From Alligator mississippiensis (taxonomy: Eukaryota; Chordata; Crocodylia; Alligatoridae): a stretch of 64,000 nucleotides of DNA. Below are positions 46,401 through 58,820 of the stretch, one piece after another. Both the position numbers and the translations under genes were made by a program. A model generated the notes under the pieces. The model had not been told where the DNA came from. It saw only the letters and a list, made by a program, of their open reading frames with translations, and ran no database searches. Location of the stretch: the NCBI RefSeq assembly GCF_030867095.1, contig NC_081828.1:206359978-206423977 (forward strand), read 5' to 3'. Every line of letters starts with the position of its first letter. Within the stretch, counting starts at the first letter, position 1.

Positions 46401-47837
46401 ACTCAGGACCACTTGGCCAAATCCTCAGCTAGCAACATTAAAACCCTTCCCTTTCTGTTGGCAGACCAACCTGCTCTCAGTTTTTCTGACTGTTGGGATC
46501 CAAGGTTGATCCTCCTCCTACTCCACCACCTCCACAGTAGATTTAGTGGTCACCCAGGCACTACAGGTTGCAAACCTAGGTCTCAACTCTCTGTAGTAGT
46601 ATTACAATGGGTGGGCAAGTCAGGCACACAGGCCCCGGGCACTACGCAAGGCAAGTAATGGGAGTCACCTCATCCTCCCCTCCCTCCATCCCTTGCCCAC
46701 ACCTTCCTTGCAGTGGCTCTAGCTCCAGCAGCAACGATGCACAGTGTAGAAGGGATATCCTCTCCTTTTCTTGCTGTCAAGAATCATTGCATTTTGGCAG
46801 CTCAAACATCATGGCAAAAAAAGGAGATAACATGCCCCCACCCCACAACAGCAAGTCTCCAACCTCTACTCCTGCCTAGGGCACAGTACTGGCTAGCTAC
46901 ATTTCTGACTTCCTTTCACTACTGCCCATAATTAGAGCCCAGCCCAGAAGAGGAGCAAAGAGTAGTCAGACTGATTCTTGGAAGGGCTCCACTTGATGAT
47001 GAGAAAGCTTCCTTTCTCCCTCACGGGAATTTTGTGGAAGAGCTGCCTACAAATTAGTTCCGACTACAACTTGGGACTCCTTCAAAGCCTATTGAAATTA
47101 CAAGACCCCATTTTACTTCAGAGAATTTAGATATGGCCCGTAGTTTCTGGCGATGGCTGAAACAGAGTAGATCTGAAGGACAGATCTATGCCTATTTCCC
47201 CAAAAGATATTATGCAGTGTAAAAGTTTAATGTTCCCATTTCACAAATTAAAATGTGTTGTCTAGAACTTCATGAGGTTTTTTTCTTTCCTCATGTGGGG
47301 ACAGTGGCCCATGAATCAATAAATACTGGAGTCTGCACCCCAAAGTGTCTTTATTCACAGACTCTGCGTCTGCATACACCCAAAAGGAAGACATAGCTTT
47401 AATAACAGACATCATTAAAAGAGAATTTTAAGAAAATTAGGAACATCACGCAAAAGATATTGGACCTCTGAGATACATTTGCTCACGGCTGGAAACCTAA
47501 TATGTTTAAGGCTGGTTGATTCCACTTTAATACAATTTTTATAAGGTTCTTGCATTCCTGCTATAAAAGCCTGTGGTACCAATCATGATAGGAACAAGCA
47601 GATTTTTCCCTTGGGGCATAGTTAGTTTGGCTTTCTTACAATTCATTTGGTGTAATCTTTTGGTTATTTACTTGCATATAATACAGTACCTAATGATAAT
47701 GGAGCTGCATTCTTGAATTACTTTTAGCCCCAAAGATGGAAAAGGGGCAAGTTGGGGGTTTTAGTAGTAGCATTTACTTACAACACCGTTAAGTGATGTT
47801 GTTACAATAATGGTCCTGGAGCTAAGTGAGGGGCAAA
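46401..47837. other. Non-coding unique sequence
   Basis: No exon or element recognised. Confidence 0.4.
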
Positions 47838-47960
47838 AATTCTTGCGAGTGATATCACTTATTGGACCAACTACATGGCTGGGATAGACAAAGACAAGCT
47901 TTGGTATCACCGTGCCCTACCTCAGGCCTCTGGGAAAGCAGCAGAGTTAAGTAGCTGATG
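47838..47960 (-). repeat. Dispersed 'ttggtccaataa' repeat fragment
   Basis: Contains 'gatatcacttattggaccaa' and 'acaagctttggtatcaccg', the reverse of the module at 19560-20100. Probable 3' part of a retroposon family. Confidence 0.5.
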
Positions 47961-48734
47961 GAACAAAAGCTTGTGTAAAACTCCATACGTAAGCAAAGAC
48001 AGAATATAGGAGAAATTACCAGGTAGACAAATATAAAACAGAGGCATGTCCACAACTAGGTCTCTGATTTGAAGTGTAAGATTTAAGTTCTTACTCTTCA
48101 AGGGGTTTTCTAACTTGAGTGTTGCTTTGTGAACAAAATCTCATAGCATTATCCAATCCCAACACAGCATTTGAAGAGAATGATCTGAAAAAAAAAAAAA
48201 AAAGTACGTGTTGCTGCTCTCATCTTGCACTTGTATTAATAATACATCTTTTCACTGTTATGCTGTTGCTACACAAACAGCCAGGGCTTCCAGAAAACTA
48301 CTGAACTCAGCTTTACAAAACCATTAGCTTTCCATCTCATTTAGGATTGCACAGGTTAGAAAAATCATGACCTCTTCAAATGATTGTAATTGTATTTTCT
48401 GTTCTGATTGCAGACTGTAAGTAGAGCATTGGTAGCAGAGCTGCTCAAACAAATTGACAACTTTTTTCCCTTTGGGGGAATGCCATTTTTGTCAACACTA
48501 CCCCCCCCACCCCGTGCTGCTGCCCTGGGCACTTGGCTGCATTGTTAAGCCTCTAGAGGGGAAAGAAGATAAAAGAATACCCACCTGCTGACACAAAATA
48601 GCAAATTACTTGGCAATACAGACCAACCATTTTCAAACAGGTTCATGGTCAAGTGGCTTGAATCCGGACCATGCTAGTGCAGGAACCAGATTTATACAAA
48701 GCAGGAGTGAAAGATGAGAAATTGGCCATAATCC
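47961..48734. other. Unique sequence with A16 run
   Basis: Homopolymer of 16 A at 48188-48203; otherwise nothing recognised. Confidence 0.4.
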
Positions 48735-48835
48735 AGTGATTAGAGCAGTGGCTCAGGACATGAGAGACCCAAATTAAAAGCTAAATGAAGTAGGGACTTG
48801 AACTGGGTCACCTGCATCCCATGATTACTGGTTAT
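48735..48835. repeat. SINE-like relic with inverted arms
   Basis: 'ccagtgattagagcagtggc' and 'catgagagacccaaatt' on the left, 'gacttgaactgggtcacctg' and 'catcccatgattactgg' on the right. The arms are partly complementary. Similar wording at 56660-56830 and 56900-57020. Confidence 0.45.
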
Positions 48836-51800
48836 TCTGGATGGAGGGTCTGCCTGCCATTTCTTGGCTCTCACCCAGAAAAAAAAAAACCTAAAACCCA
48901 TTCAAATGTTCCCCCTTCATTCCAGCCAGCCTCCATTTTGAGACTGATGAAACAGAGGAGTGAAAGCACACTACTCAAGTCAGTGGGGAGAAGGAAATGT
49001 TGGCAGCAGTTCAGGGACAAAGCCTGCTTGAGAGGAAATGATGGCATGGGATCTTTTCTGTCCATACAAAGCAGATAAAGGGCAGCAGACAGAGTACCGT
49101 AAGGTTCCTGGTTCTGTGCGTGCCAAAATCCCAGATCAGATGTGCTCAGTTTACAAATAAAGAGATGTTTCCTCTACGTGTCAGCCCTGCAAATTTTCCC
49201 TGTGATCTGAGAATCAAACTGGGTTCTCTTTCCATCTTAACAATTACCATCCAAACAAAGTAAAGATTCTGCAAGCCAAATTAGACCTTCACTTCTACCT
49301 GTGAAAGCTTGCCACCTTCAGTGAGGTTACAGCAGTGTTATTTGTATGAAGTTTGTAAGCTGCTCCATCCCAGCAGCAGCACTAGCCTGGGAAGTTCCTT
49401 GCACTCGCTTCTGGTCTACAGTGGTTGGCACACCCCCTTCCACTCTGCCCTGAGCACTCAATAGGCTCCTTACACCACTACTGCAAGCTCTGCAAGACTA
49501 ATAGGACTAAAAAGTAGCATCCCTGAAGTCAGCATGGGAGCAGCTATATACATTTCAATCCTGCAAGTCAGGTGCCAGAACCTGAAAGATTGAAAAAATC
49601 CTCAAAGTTTTACTTGCTGCCAGTGTCCAAGCCCTCCAGCTACACAATTCTTCTGCACTAACGGCAGTTAGAGGCTTCCTTTTCTTTTGAAAAACTGATA
49701 ATCTCATACTGGCTAACGTGACTCCAACAGCTGGAGCTTTAAGAAAAAGAAAGAAAAAAAAACACAGTATATCTAGGGACTCATAAGAGTTGGCAATCAC
49801 TGCCAGTGAATACACAGGGAACAGATATAGAGAGTAAGAAGCTGTAATTTTGTAGTTGTTTAAAGTGTGCTTCTACCCTTACAAGAGTCATCCAAAAGAC
49901 AAACACAGAAAGCTGCCTGGCACTCATCTACGGTAATTTGGAATAACAGAGGATAAATCAATCATAGTGGGATGTGCCTATGAGGCTCAACAAAAACTAG
50001 TTACTCCAATGATGATGCTCAGACTACAGCGTTCCCATCCATCTTAACTGGTATTAGTAGTTGTTTATCTACAATATAAAACTAAATCACTGCAGTTCTC
50101 CCTTAAGAATCTACAACCAAAGCCCTCTCTCACAGTAAGCAATGCTATGATTTACAAATTGAAAGTGTTCAACAACCCCAGTGTTTGTGCAGGATTTGGC
50201 AATTCACTCAGCCCCACCAGCTCTACCCCTGGCCCACTCAGGCGAAGGGTCAGGGCAGACAGACAGACATTTGGAGTGGGGGTTGGAGCACTTCACTGCT
50301 GTGCAAATGTGCCATGCCCCCCACCTGGGAGTGCTTTGAAATGGCTGTGAAAGCTTGCAGCAGCAGTGCCCTCCAGAAATCCCTGCATGCCTCCCAGCCT
50401 CTGGAGGTGCCCGAGGACAAGCAAGTACACAGAATAGTGCTCAATGGTGGGGAGCAAAGCACAGTGGGATGCTGGAGGACTGAGCAACCCCTCTTGCTCT
50501 TTGCTGGAAGGTGCGGATATATTCAGGATGCACTTCAAACTGAAGTGCTTCAAAGATGTTCCTCTTTTGTTCAGGATCATTTCTGAAAGGCTTTCTGCAT
50601 TTTGAAGGGCTGCTTTGGGAAGGAGTGTCTGCCCCCTTACTGGCTGGATCCCTTCAAAGAGCATGGCCATCATAGCCTGAGTAAACACTATGTCCCGCTC
50701 CAGGAGCCTGGCAGCACGCACCCTAACCCCTTACTGGGAGGTGCAGTCTCTGTCAGTTCAAGCCTCTTTCTCAACTTCATCCCAGTTTGGGGTCACTGGG
50801 ATGAGGCCATGCCCCCAGGGGCAACATGCATCCTGCAGCTGATGCTCCACAGGGTCCTCTTCACAGTGCAGCCTCCTGCCGCCCCTTGCAGCCACATCAC
50901 TCCTTACATCAGTCTACCCTCAGGCCTCCCACTTCGATCTCTGCTGGGCTCCCCTAGCACAGGCCTTTCCTCAGGCTGAGCTTCTGCTTATTACCCCTTT
51001 GGTTGTCTTTCACTGGCCCTAGGCTAAACTTCAGGCCTGCTTTGTCCTAGCTCTGGCTCTTCCCCAGGCCTCCATGTGCTAGGACTAGCTTCCTCCAACA
51101 AGAACTCTCCCTGGCACTGCCAGAGATCTTCTGCCCTTCACCGCTGGAGCCCTTCTTTCCCTTATATCCTTGCCAGGACAGGGCCTCCCACACTAAGTTG
51201 TCCCTCTTTCTTTTCTCTTCCTCCTTTGTAATAGGGAAAAATGGAGTCCCTTTACATACCAAAGCAGACCAAGTCTGAGTCAAGAGCCATCCACTGAGGC
51301 TACTCTCCTTTTAGCACTCAGATATTTAAGTGGGGATTGTTAATTCAAGTCTCAGCAGAGCTCAGTTCCTAAAACCATATACAAGGTGAGAAATTCAACA
51401 TAAATGGAGACAAACTAAATACAATATGGGAGACATTCCACCTAGAGACCAGCTTTTAATAATGTTTTCCACGAGGGGTCACTAAATTCTTAAAAGCCAT
51501 TGAATTGTAAACTGCATGTTACAAGGAAACAGTTTGTAATCCCTGCATTAATCCTTGGCATGAGGACACATTAAGTATAATTAGAGATTGCAGCAAAATC
51601 ATTTGAAAACTTTATTCCATGGGGCCATAACTGTATCCTGGGCATAAGTCTTTAATTGTCAATATCATTTGATGTATTCTAGACATACCATACGACTGAT
51701 GAACAAGTGTACTAAAGTACTCCCCAACTCAGCCGTAACAAAAGAAATAGCACTGCCAGTGATCCAAGCTATTGAAACACATGATCAATAAAAAAGGAGA

Positions 51801-52544
51801 AATACAAATCCATGGTATCAATCTTTTTAAAATGTTTTTTTTTGCACCAAGATTTGGGGTTTTAGGCGACATCCCTCGATGTACAGAATAAAATTGCCAA
51901 ATGAAATGCGTCATAAACAGCCACCTCTGTCAATCGCATTAAGGTAAAAAGATTTCTTGGGACCAAAATGTCTTTGAAGAGGAATTATATGAACTTGAAT
52001 GCAATATATGCTGACCCAATCCAAAGCAGAATAAAACTGCAACTGAGCATTTATTCTGAGGTCGCTGTGGATTGGAGTCCAGCTATTTTTGTTATTTATA
52101 TTCTCCATGAGAACACTGTCGACATTTCACTTTCAGCTTGGTAAAGAAAGTTGAGATAAAGCTTATTGCAAGTTGTTTAAAGAACAGCTTACAGTAATTT
52201 ACAGGAGTCCAGTACCCTCCACAGGAACCTTTCATGCAGGTTTACTACAAACTAACCGTACAGCGAATTTCACTCCTCTACAGGGGAACAACATCAGGGT
52301 CTATGATGCACCACTTCAGTTCTTATGAATCCCTACAAAAGCTGCATAAGCTTTATGCTTGTCCACCGCAGTGGGGCAAATCAAAAGTCAGCAAAGCTGA
52401 AGAGTTGATGACCTACACAAAACTAAAACCCGCATGGGAGTTAGGATTAGGCGATCTCCATTAAAAAGTAATTCCCATGTTCATTTAAAAATATCCAGTG
52501 AACTGTTCCATGAGATAGACAATTCCCCGAGCCCAAAGTGGGGC
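48836..52544. other. Mostly unique sequence; GC-richer 50.2-51.3 kb
   Basis: No gene recognised. 50180-51290 is richer in C/T and may contain an old LTR-type relic ('gggctcccctagcacaggcc'), without definable ends. 51460-52180 is AT-rich and repeat-poor. Confidence 0.4.
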
Positions 52545-53531
52545 ACTTTGCCCCAAATCAGTGCCCAGCCACTTCAGGCCTCTATTCCCTTGTTGGGGCT
52601 TCAGCCTTATCCCTTGGCCTAGGTCCACTGCCATGGACCTGCTTTCTGGGTTACACCTTACATCTTGCCTTCTTGGGTTTTGATTTCACCCTCTTGGGCT
52701 TTGGACCCTTGTTCTCAACCCTCCCAGGCAAAGGTTTCACCCCTCTTGGGCTTCAGGTCCCTAGCCCTGGTTCTCACCCTCTCAGGCGATGACCTTAACC
52801 AGCTTAGGTTTCAACCCTCCCAAGGTGCCACCTAGCAGCACCTTTAGCCTAGCCTCTGGCAGGGCTCAAAGCAGTCAGATACCCCTTGGACACCACTGGG
52901 CCTCTCCTCCACCCCCATAGGCCCAACTCAGACCACCAGTTTAACTTTAATGCAAGTTGCAAGCAACTGCTTAACGTAAACCTTCTGGGCAAACAAACTT
53001 CATAAAGGAAAAAGGCATGCATTTACTTTAAAAGGAAGGCTTCCCTCCCTCCCCCAGGAGGAGTCAAACAAACACCAAACCAGCCCTCATCCCTGCGCTC
53101 TCACCAGTCTCTGTCCCACAAGCGTGCCACACTGGTTCAAGGTCCCTCAAGTAGCTCCCTGCCCTCCCAGGAGCTTTTTACCCCACCACTAGCACGGCTA
53201 GCCTGCCCCTTTGCTCAGGCCCTGGGCTTATATGCCTCTTAATGCCTGCCCCTTCTGGCCAGGTGGCTTCCTAGTCACCTGCAGGAATTTCCAATTAGGC
53301 TTGATGACTGGTCTCCAAGACCGCTCACCCCTGCTGAGCTACCTGTTGTAGCCCAAGCAAGGCTCTGCCCTGCTGTCCTATTGCGGAGCAGCTAGCCCTG
53401 CAACAGCCTCTGGCCCCTGGCTGCCTATTCCCCTGCAGCCAGCTCATCAAGGGCAGATTCCCTCGACCCAGGGAACCCTCTGCTGCTGCTTTTCCCTTCA
53501 AGTAGCAGGGACCTCTTGGTTCCCTGTTACA
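52545..53531 (-). mobile_element. LTR-like element
   Basis: Minus strand, starting TGTAACAGGGAACCAAGAGG at 53531. A TATA-like GGCATATAAGCCC lies about 300 bp downstream (53225-53237). 52560-52800 holds a decayed array of about 40-bp units ('cctcttgggcttcaggtccc'). Related in start, TATA site and array to the copies at 26576 and 37049. No coding sequence; far end approximate. Confidence 0.5.
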
Positions 53532-54234
53532 TCCAGCTGTTATCATGATGCACACTGCAATGGTAAAAAGTTAGAGTATCATTTGAATACTGCAAGAATC
53601 ATAACTGACACCTTAATTCTGCCAAGTTCTATTTGTAGGAGAGCACATACCTTTTGGTTTATCTTGGCTTTTATTACTACAATAACTGAAGGTAGCATAT
53701 TCAGGTTCCTAGACTCAATTTGAAGGCTTTCTTCTGATTAATGTTGTCACACACAATTGTTCTTTGAAAACCATGCTCATGCTACAACACTGGTGACAGG
53801 AGGGTGAATTTTACTTCTGGTGAAAGTCAATGTCCACTAGAAAGGGCAAAAAACCCAAAACTCACCTACAGAATTACCTATTTTCTGAGTATGAAATAAT
53901 ACATTATGGCTTGCAGCTGGGCATCTGGCATTTCTTGGAGTATGCCACATTGACTATACCAACACATATTTAATTCATGTGTGGATCAGCTACCTCTTAG
54001 AGGACTCGATTTGAAACTCTTAACAAAAATAGTAGTAAGGTATGACCAAAAACTACTGAACTCAGCTACAATACAAAATATGAGTTATGAAGATTGCATG
54101 TCTTTACTCCTTATTGAAGGAAAGCAATATAATATACTTGTCCTTGAAAAGTCACAGATGAAATGCAGTAATTTAAATACATTTATTATCATTTTTTCTT
54201 CCATGAACCCTGCTACATTATGGTTAAGTGTACT
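53532..54234. other. Unique AT-rich sequence
   Basis: Nothing recognised; an 86-codon open frame at 53981-54241 has no family resemblance. Confidence 0.4.
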
Positions 54235-54440
54235 ATTGTAGCACACAGACAAGAACAGAGGCCAGTAATGCTAAGCATTGTACAAATACATGGCAAGAGA
54301 CAATCCTTCCACCCACGGAGCTCACAGGGTAAATAGAAGTGAGGAAAGGAAAGAAGGCATCAGAGGTGAAGCGTCTTCACCAGGATCACACAGGATGTCA
54401 GTGTCAAGGATACAAAAATGACAATCGGGAAACCATCAAG
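54235..54440. repeat. MIR/CORE-SINE-like relic
   Basis: 'taagcattgtacaaatacat', 'ggagctcacagggtaaat' and 'caccaggatcacacaggat' match the style of old amniote MIR-type SINE sequence. Boundaries are uncertain. Confidence 0.45.
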
Positions 54441-55274
54441 GATGTTATGAGCCCAATTGAGAGGCCCCTGAAGCCAATGAGGATTTTTTATACTCTCTGA
54501 AGCCATTTTGGAAGGAAGTTGCTATGTCTGAAACATTAGGTTTAGACACTCGGGCATACATTTGGAGCAGTTTCAAAAGGACAGCAATTGTTACTTCTAA
54601 AGTAAGTCTCAACCAAATGTCATAAGCTTTCAGTTTGCCATTAAAAAGGGAGAGGAAACATAAAACCTTTTTAAAACATGCAAATACTTCATGTTGCAGT
54701 TCTCCCCCTCCCTTTTAAAAATGCCATTATAAAAATTCAACCACAGCCAATTACATCATTCTACCTCAGAGCCTTAATTTACAATAACTATGACTGTCCC
54801 TGTCCATTTTCTTCCTTCATTACATAATGCTCGTCAATTAAGCAGGAGGTTTTGTATTCCTATCTGAAATCTCTGGTGGTTTTAAATGAGCATCTCTCTC
54901 GATCCATCTCAGACACTTGTTTGTCAAAAGCATATTTTTTCCAGATGTGAGAGAAGACTGCAATCATAATGAATGAATTATTTACAAAAAGAGATCAGTA
55001 CTTCAGGTCATGTCAAGCTCTCACTAATTGTGTTTAATTAAAAGCTCCACATACAACATATGCACACTATGCTTCATGTTTATAAAATACTGAGTGCTAT
55101 TAAACACTTACTACCGAAAAGGGAGAAGGGCTCAGGATATTGTCAATTTAGGATGTAGTCTTCAACCTTTACAGCATTGGCTTGAATGCATTTAGAGCTA
55201 AAGGCTAAAGATATACCATATTTTGGTAATGCTGAAGTGCTCTTCTTAAAATAGTGGCTCAGGAAATATCCAAG
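54441..55274. other. AT-rich, repeat-poor sequence
   Basis: No coding evidence. 54720-55060 carries several TAAT/ATTA cores and lacks repeat signatures; listed in findings as a possible conserved non-coding element. Confidence 0.35.
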
Positions 55275-55420
55275 AGGCAACAATTTTTGTGGGTAATATC
55301 TTTTATTGGGCCAACTGCGTGGTTGGGATACAACAGAATTCTTTGGTGGCCAACATGAAATGGACTGGCAGTTTCTAGATGACAGCCACATGACTAGATG
55401 ACAAACCCAAATTTGCACCT
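55275..55420 (-). repeat. Dispersed 'ttggcccaataaaaga' repeat fragment
   Basis: 'gggtaatatcttttattggg' followed by 'ccaactgcgtggttgggata' is the reverse-strand form of the core at 19600 and 20040. Confidence 0.5.
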
Positions 55421-55524
55421 GCACTAGCCCTGAACAGATCAAAAGAAATTTCTTATAGGAGCTTGGCTTGAACAAGTGGTGTCTCTATACAAAGTGGCAC
55501 TGGTTTAAATACCACCTCTATCTT

Positions 55525-55735
55525 AACATAGCACTTTTCATTAATAGACCTCAAAGTACTGTATAAAACACAAGCATTGTTTTCTCCATATTAGAGGGAG
55601 GAAACCAAGGCACGGAAAGGTGAAGTGACTTACCTTCAATCACCCACTGGGCCAGTGGCAAAGGCAAAAATAGAATCCAGGTCTCCGAAGTCCCAGTTCT
55701 CTGCACACCCGACCACATGGCAACTTCTGGATAGA
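55525..55735 (-). mobile_element. MIR-type SINE
   Basis: The minus strand reads through MIR landmarks in order: 'cctggattctatttttgcc', 'gccactggcccagtgggtg', 'aagtcacttcacctttccgt', 'gccttggtttcctccctcta' and 'cagtactttgaggtctatta'. An ancient amniote SINE. Confidence 0.65.
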
Positions 55736-56659
55736 CCAGCATTAGTTTTAATTTTTGATACAGCAAGTGAGGCAAGGAACAGGTATGATTTATTAAGGAG
55801 ATTTCTCTCTAGTTCAAAGCTGAGACATGGTAGGGGCAGTGTTTGCGAAGTGGTTATTGTTCATCTTCTTTCTGTGGTAAAGGAACTTCAGTCTCTGGAC
55901 TGATGAACTATTTTTCCCCCTTTTACTACGAGTTTTCTCTCACACAGACACATGTACAACTTGCTTAACTGGCCAGATACCCTTTCCCAATTATTCTCCC
56001 CCTTTCATTCAATACCATGCAACTTTGTCTCAATAGCAACTGGAACTTGTCATTACCTTGACTACAAGGCTCCAAAATAACTGGTACCTTAAGGAATTTT
56101 CCATCCTGCTGAACAGCAAAAATACGCAGGCTGAACTCTTGCAGATGCAGCTGCATGTTAATTAAAAAGAATCAAATGACTTGTAAAATAACAAATCCAA
56201 TGCCTAACATTAATTAAATGGTCTAGCTACTTTAAGTAATTGCCAACATTGACTCTACTCCATAAAGTTCTATATGCTTCATATGTTCAGGATCACCAAT
56301 CTGGCCAATTGGAGCACTTAACTAAGATCAAGGGCCCAATCCAAAAGAGGGCCTTAACTGGAATTTATGCTCCTAACCCCAAACTGTAACGTACAACATC
56401 CCTGCTCAGCTGCCACTGAAGCTACTCAACTCCACAGGTGCCTCAGTTTGAGGCACTTAAACTTCCATTTCTGGGCTTGCCCAAGAGGGCTGAGCTACCT
56501 GGCATGCAGGCTCATCAAGCAGCCAGGAACTAGCATGCTTCCATATTGCTTTCCTGAGCAAGGTGCTCTCAGATTATGCCTTGCAGATCAGGTTCTATAA
56601 AGCAACTGCCACTTCCTTTTACATGAAGTGATCAATGCCTTCCTGTGAGACTCCCCCTT
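55736..56659. other. Unique non-coding sequence
   Basis: Nothing recognised. Confidence 0.4.
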
Positions 56660-57020
56660 TATATAATTGCTCAGTGGTTAAAGCACTCTCTCATACATGG
56701 GAGAACTGTGTTCAAATGCCTCTTCTGCCCGAGGGATTCAAATACAGGACTGTCCATGCTCAGGAGACTGCACTAAACAATAGATTATTGTCATGCTCAC
56801 TCCTGCAACACCTTCCTCTCTATACCTCAATGAACCTTGATTTTAATTCTGCATAGCAGCCGTTTCAAAAGGGACAGAGAGTGCTCACAACAACCCAGCC
56901 CAGCCAACAATAGCCTGATGGTAAAGACACTGTCTTAGGAGACCCCCTGAACCCCTTCTTGTTAAAGAGGGCATTGACCCTACACCTCCCATATGAGAAG
57001 CGAATGCTCTATACACTAAA
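56660..57020. repeat. Two tRNA-SINE-like relics
   Basis: 56668-56815: 'gctcagtggttaaagcactc', 'catgggagaactgtgttcaa', an A-box/B-box-like start followed by an inverted second half. 56905-57020: 'agcctgatggtaaagacact', then 'aagcgaatgctctatacact' and 'aaactcagtggtatggg', the same architecture. Not functional tRNA genes: no acceptor stem closes. Confidence 0.5.
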
Positions 57021-57849
57021 ACTCAGTGGTATGGGATCAGCTCCAAAACCATCTGTTCCTCTGATTTAAGAGGAAAGGAGGACCCCTGCCCTATTTTTGA
57101 AAGAAAAGGCCTAAGTGTATTTAGGAGAGAATTGAAGGTTGTAAATCTGAAGGAAGAAGTGGCATCCCCTCACTAGTGCTGAGTAGGTCAACCCAGAGAA
57201 GACACCCCCCTCTCCTCAGCATTTCTTCATTGGCTAGTTGTGGATGACTCAACACAGCAGGCTGGGCATTGTGCATCCCACTGTGAAGCACCCAATTCTC
57301 TTCATGTATTATATGGGAAACCAAGACCCGAAATGCAGAGTTCTAGATTCAGCTTCTAAAAAATACGTATTGCAATGCTAAGCACAGTGGCCCTGTGCAT
57401 CTGGGTCAAAGCATCCACCTCGGTCTTCACAGTCTATTACAGAAGAGTCCAGTTGAAGAGCTTTTGCTAAAAGCTCTCCATCTCACATGTGGGAGCTAGA
57501 AGGAAGTAAGGCTACCTTACTAGAGGGTTTTTATCTCCAACATTTATTTCTTCCAATTTTTTTTGAGAGTTCAGAGTTGTTGACATTTGAGTATTATTCC
57601 CAAGGTGATCCATTTACTTGCTTAAGGAGGTGACCTCAATTGACTGAAGTGAGGGTCTTTGCAAAATTCTTGAGACCATAAATCGGTAACATCATCCTTC
57701 TAGATGCATTTAAAGTGGAAGTGAAGTGATTTAAAATTACACCGCTGCATCTAAAGCTTACTCTGTGCTCATCATATATGTAAATACATGCATTTTCTTG
57801 GCAAACAAAATATGGGGAAAGGAATTTATAAACCAAGACTACAACATTT
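57021..57849. other. Unique sequence 3' of ACTR3B
   Basis: Contains the alternative minus-strand AATAAA at 57543-57548. No gene recognised. Confidence 0.4.
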
Positions 57850-58724
57850 GTAAAGATGTCAACAGTTTATTTCACTGGTGCAAGGCAGCATCTCATCCAC
57901 CACTCACCAACACCAAAAAAAAATGTTATCTTCTATAAAACACCTTCAAAAAAATTCAAACATAACAAAAAGTAAAATAGGCTGTATAAACCTCACACAA
58001 CACTGTAAGTTGCTTAAAGTTCATGTCACTCAAACAAAAACAAACCATTTTCTAGCGCACACGGCTGTTTTTTTTCCCCATCAGCAAGACACACCAGTAC
58101 AACTTCAATATATGCCTCACACCTGGAAACTTGCCACATCACTCCATGATACTGATAGCTGTCCATGCTTAGAACCAGTCAAACCTACCAATATCATAAA
58201 ATACAAAATGATATGAAAAACCATCCATTTATAAAGTAAGGCTCTGATCCTGCAATGTGAACTGTGAGCAGACACTTAAATCCATTCCGAGTCCCACTAA
58301 AATCAATGGGGCTCCACACAGGCACAAAGATCTGGCCATAAAGATTCGATTGCAAGAGCAAAGCCCAGGTGGAAAAGGCTTAAACGCTTTTTACTTTTCC
58401 CAAGGCAGTAAAACAATGCCATAATCTTCTAGACTTGACCTCAGTAGTGTTTGCACAGTCTCCTAAACAGACTGGCCTACCACCTAGAAGCTCACATTTA
58501 GGAAGAAAGAGGAATAGGCTTTAAAGTAGTCAGCACAGAAATGGCTTTTAATGAAATGAATCTGGGCTGTATGCAGTGTTGTAGTGCACTATGGTGACCC
58601 AAATGTTCCCAGGAGATGAACATCCACATCTTGCTTCAGTATTTACAATAACTGTTGTCTTCTTCCATTTCAGGAGTTTCTCCACCAGCAAGATATATGA
58701 ACCGCTACTTCCAGTAGACAAGCA
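57850..58724 (-). other. ACTR3B: Probable ACTR3B 3' UTR
   Basis: Sequence continuous with the terminal exon after the TAA stop, about 870 nt. The proposed 3' end is set by an AATAAA hexamer on the minus strand at 57866-57871, with cleavage expected 10-30 nt beyond. A second minus-strand AATAAA at 57543-57548 could give a longer UTR. The stretch at about 58235-58330 resembles a dispersed repeat seen elsewhere in the window (AAATCAATGGGGCT-type wording). Transcript evidence is absent, so the end is inferred. Confidence 0.6.
57866..57871 (-). promoter_or_regulatory. Candidate ACTR3B polyadenylation signal AATAAA
   Basis: Canonical AATAAA on the minus strand, about 855 nt after the ACTR3B stop codon and followed by AT- and GT-rich sequence (CTGTTGACATC...TTTGTAAATG-like context). 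It was chosen over the more distal AATAAA at 57543-57548 because it is the nearer canonical hexamer. This is a prediction only. Confidence 0.5.
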
Positions 58725-58820
58725 TTATGACATGACTCCAAAAACAGGATTATGACGACAAATACTAGGGCCATATTCTTCATAGTCTTTCTTGGTGTGA
58801 CATACTTGAAAAAACTCTGG
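58725..58820 (-). CDS. ACTR3B: ACTR3B terminal coding exon with stop codon
   Basis: The terminal coding segment has 31 codons plus TAA (58725-58727). It starts [20 protein letters not shown] and ends HNPVFGVMS. This is the characteristic Arp3 C-terminus, equivalent to the SKQEYDESGPSIV region of actin. The acceptor is TTGTTCTTAG. F in PEFFQ and Y in YEEYGPS identify ACTR3B, since ACTR3 has PEFYQ and YEEIGPS. Exon sequence continues downstream as 3' UTR. The frame is intact. Confidence 0.95.
   Translation of the reverse strand, partial: PEFFQVCHTKKDYEEYGPSICRHNPVFGVMS

Noticed and set aside
56668..56815. Possible functional tRNA gene
   Set aside because: Box-like wording is present, but there is no closing acceptor stem and the second half is an inverted copy, as in SINE relics.
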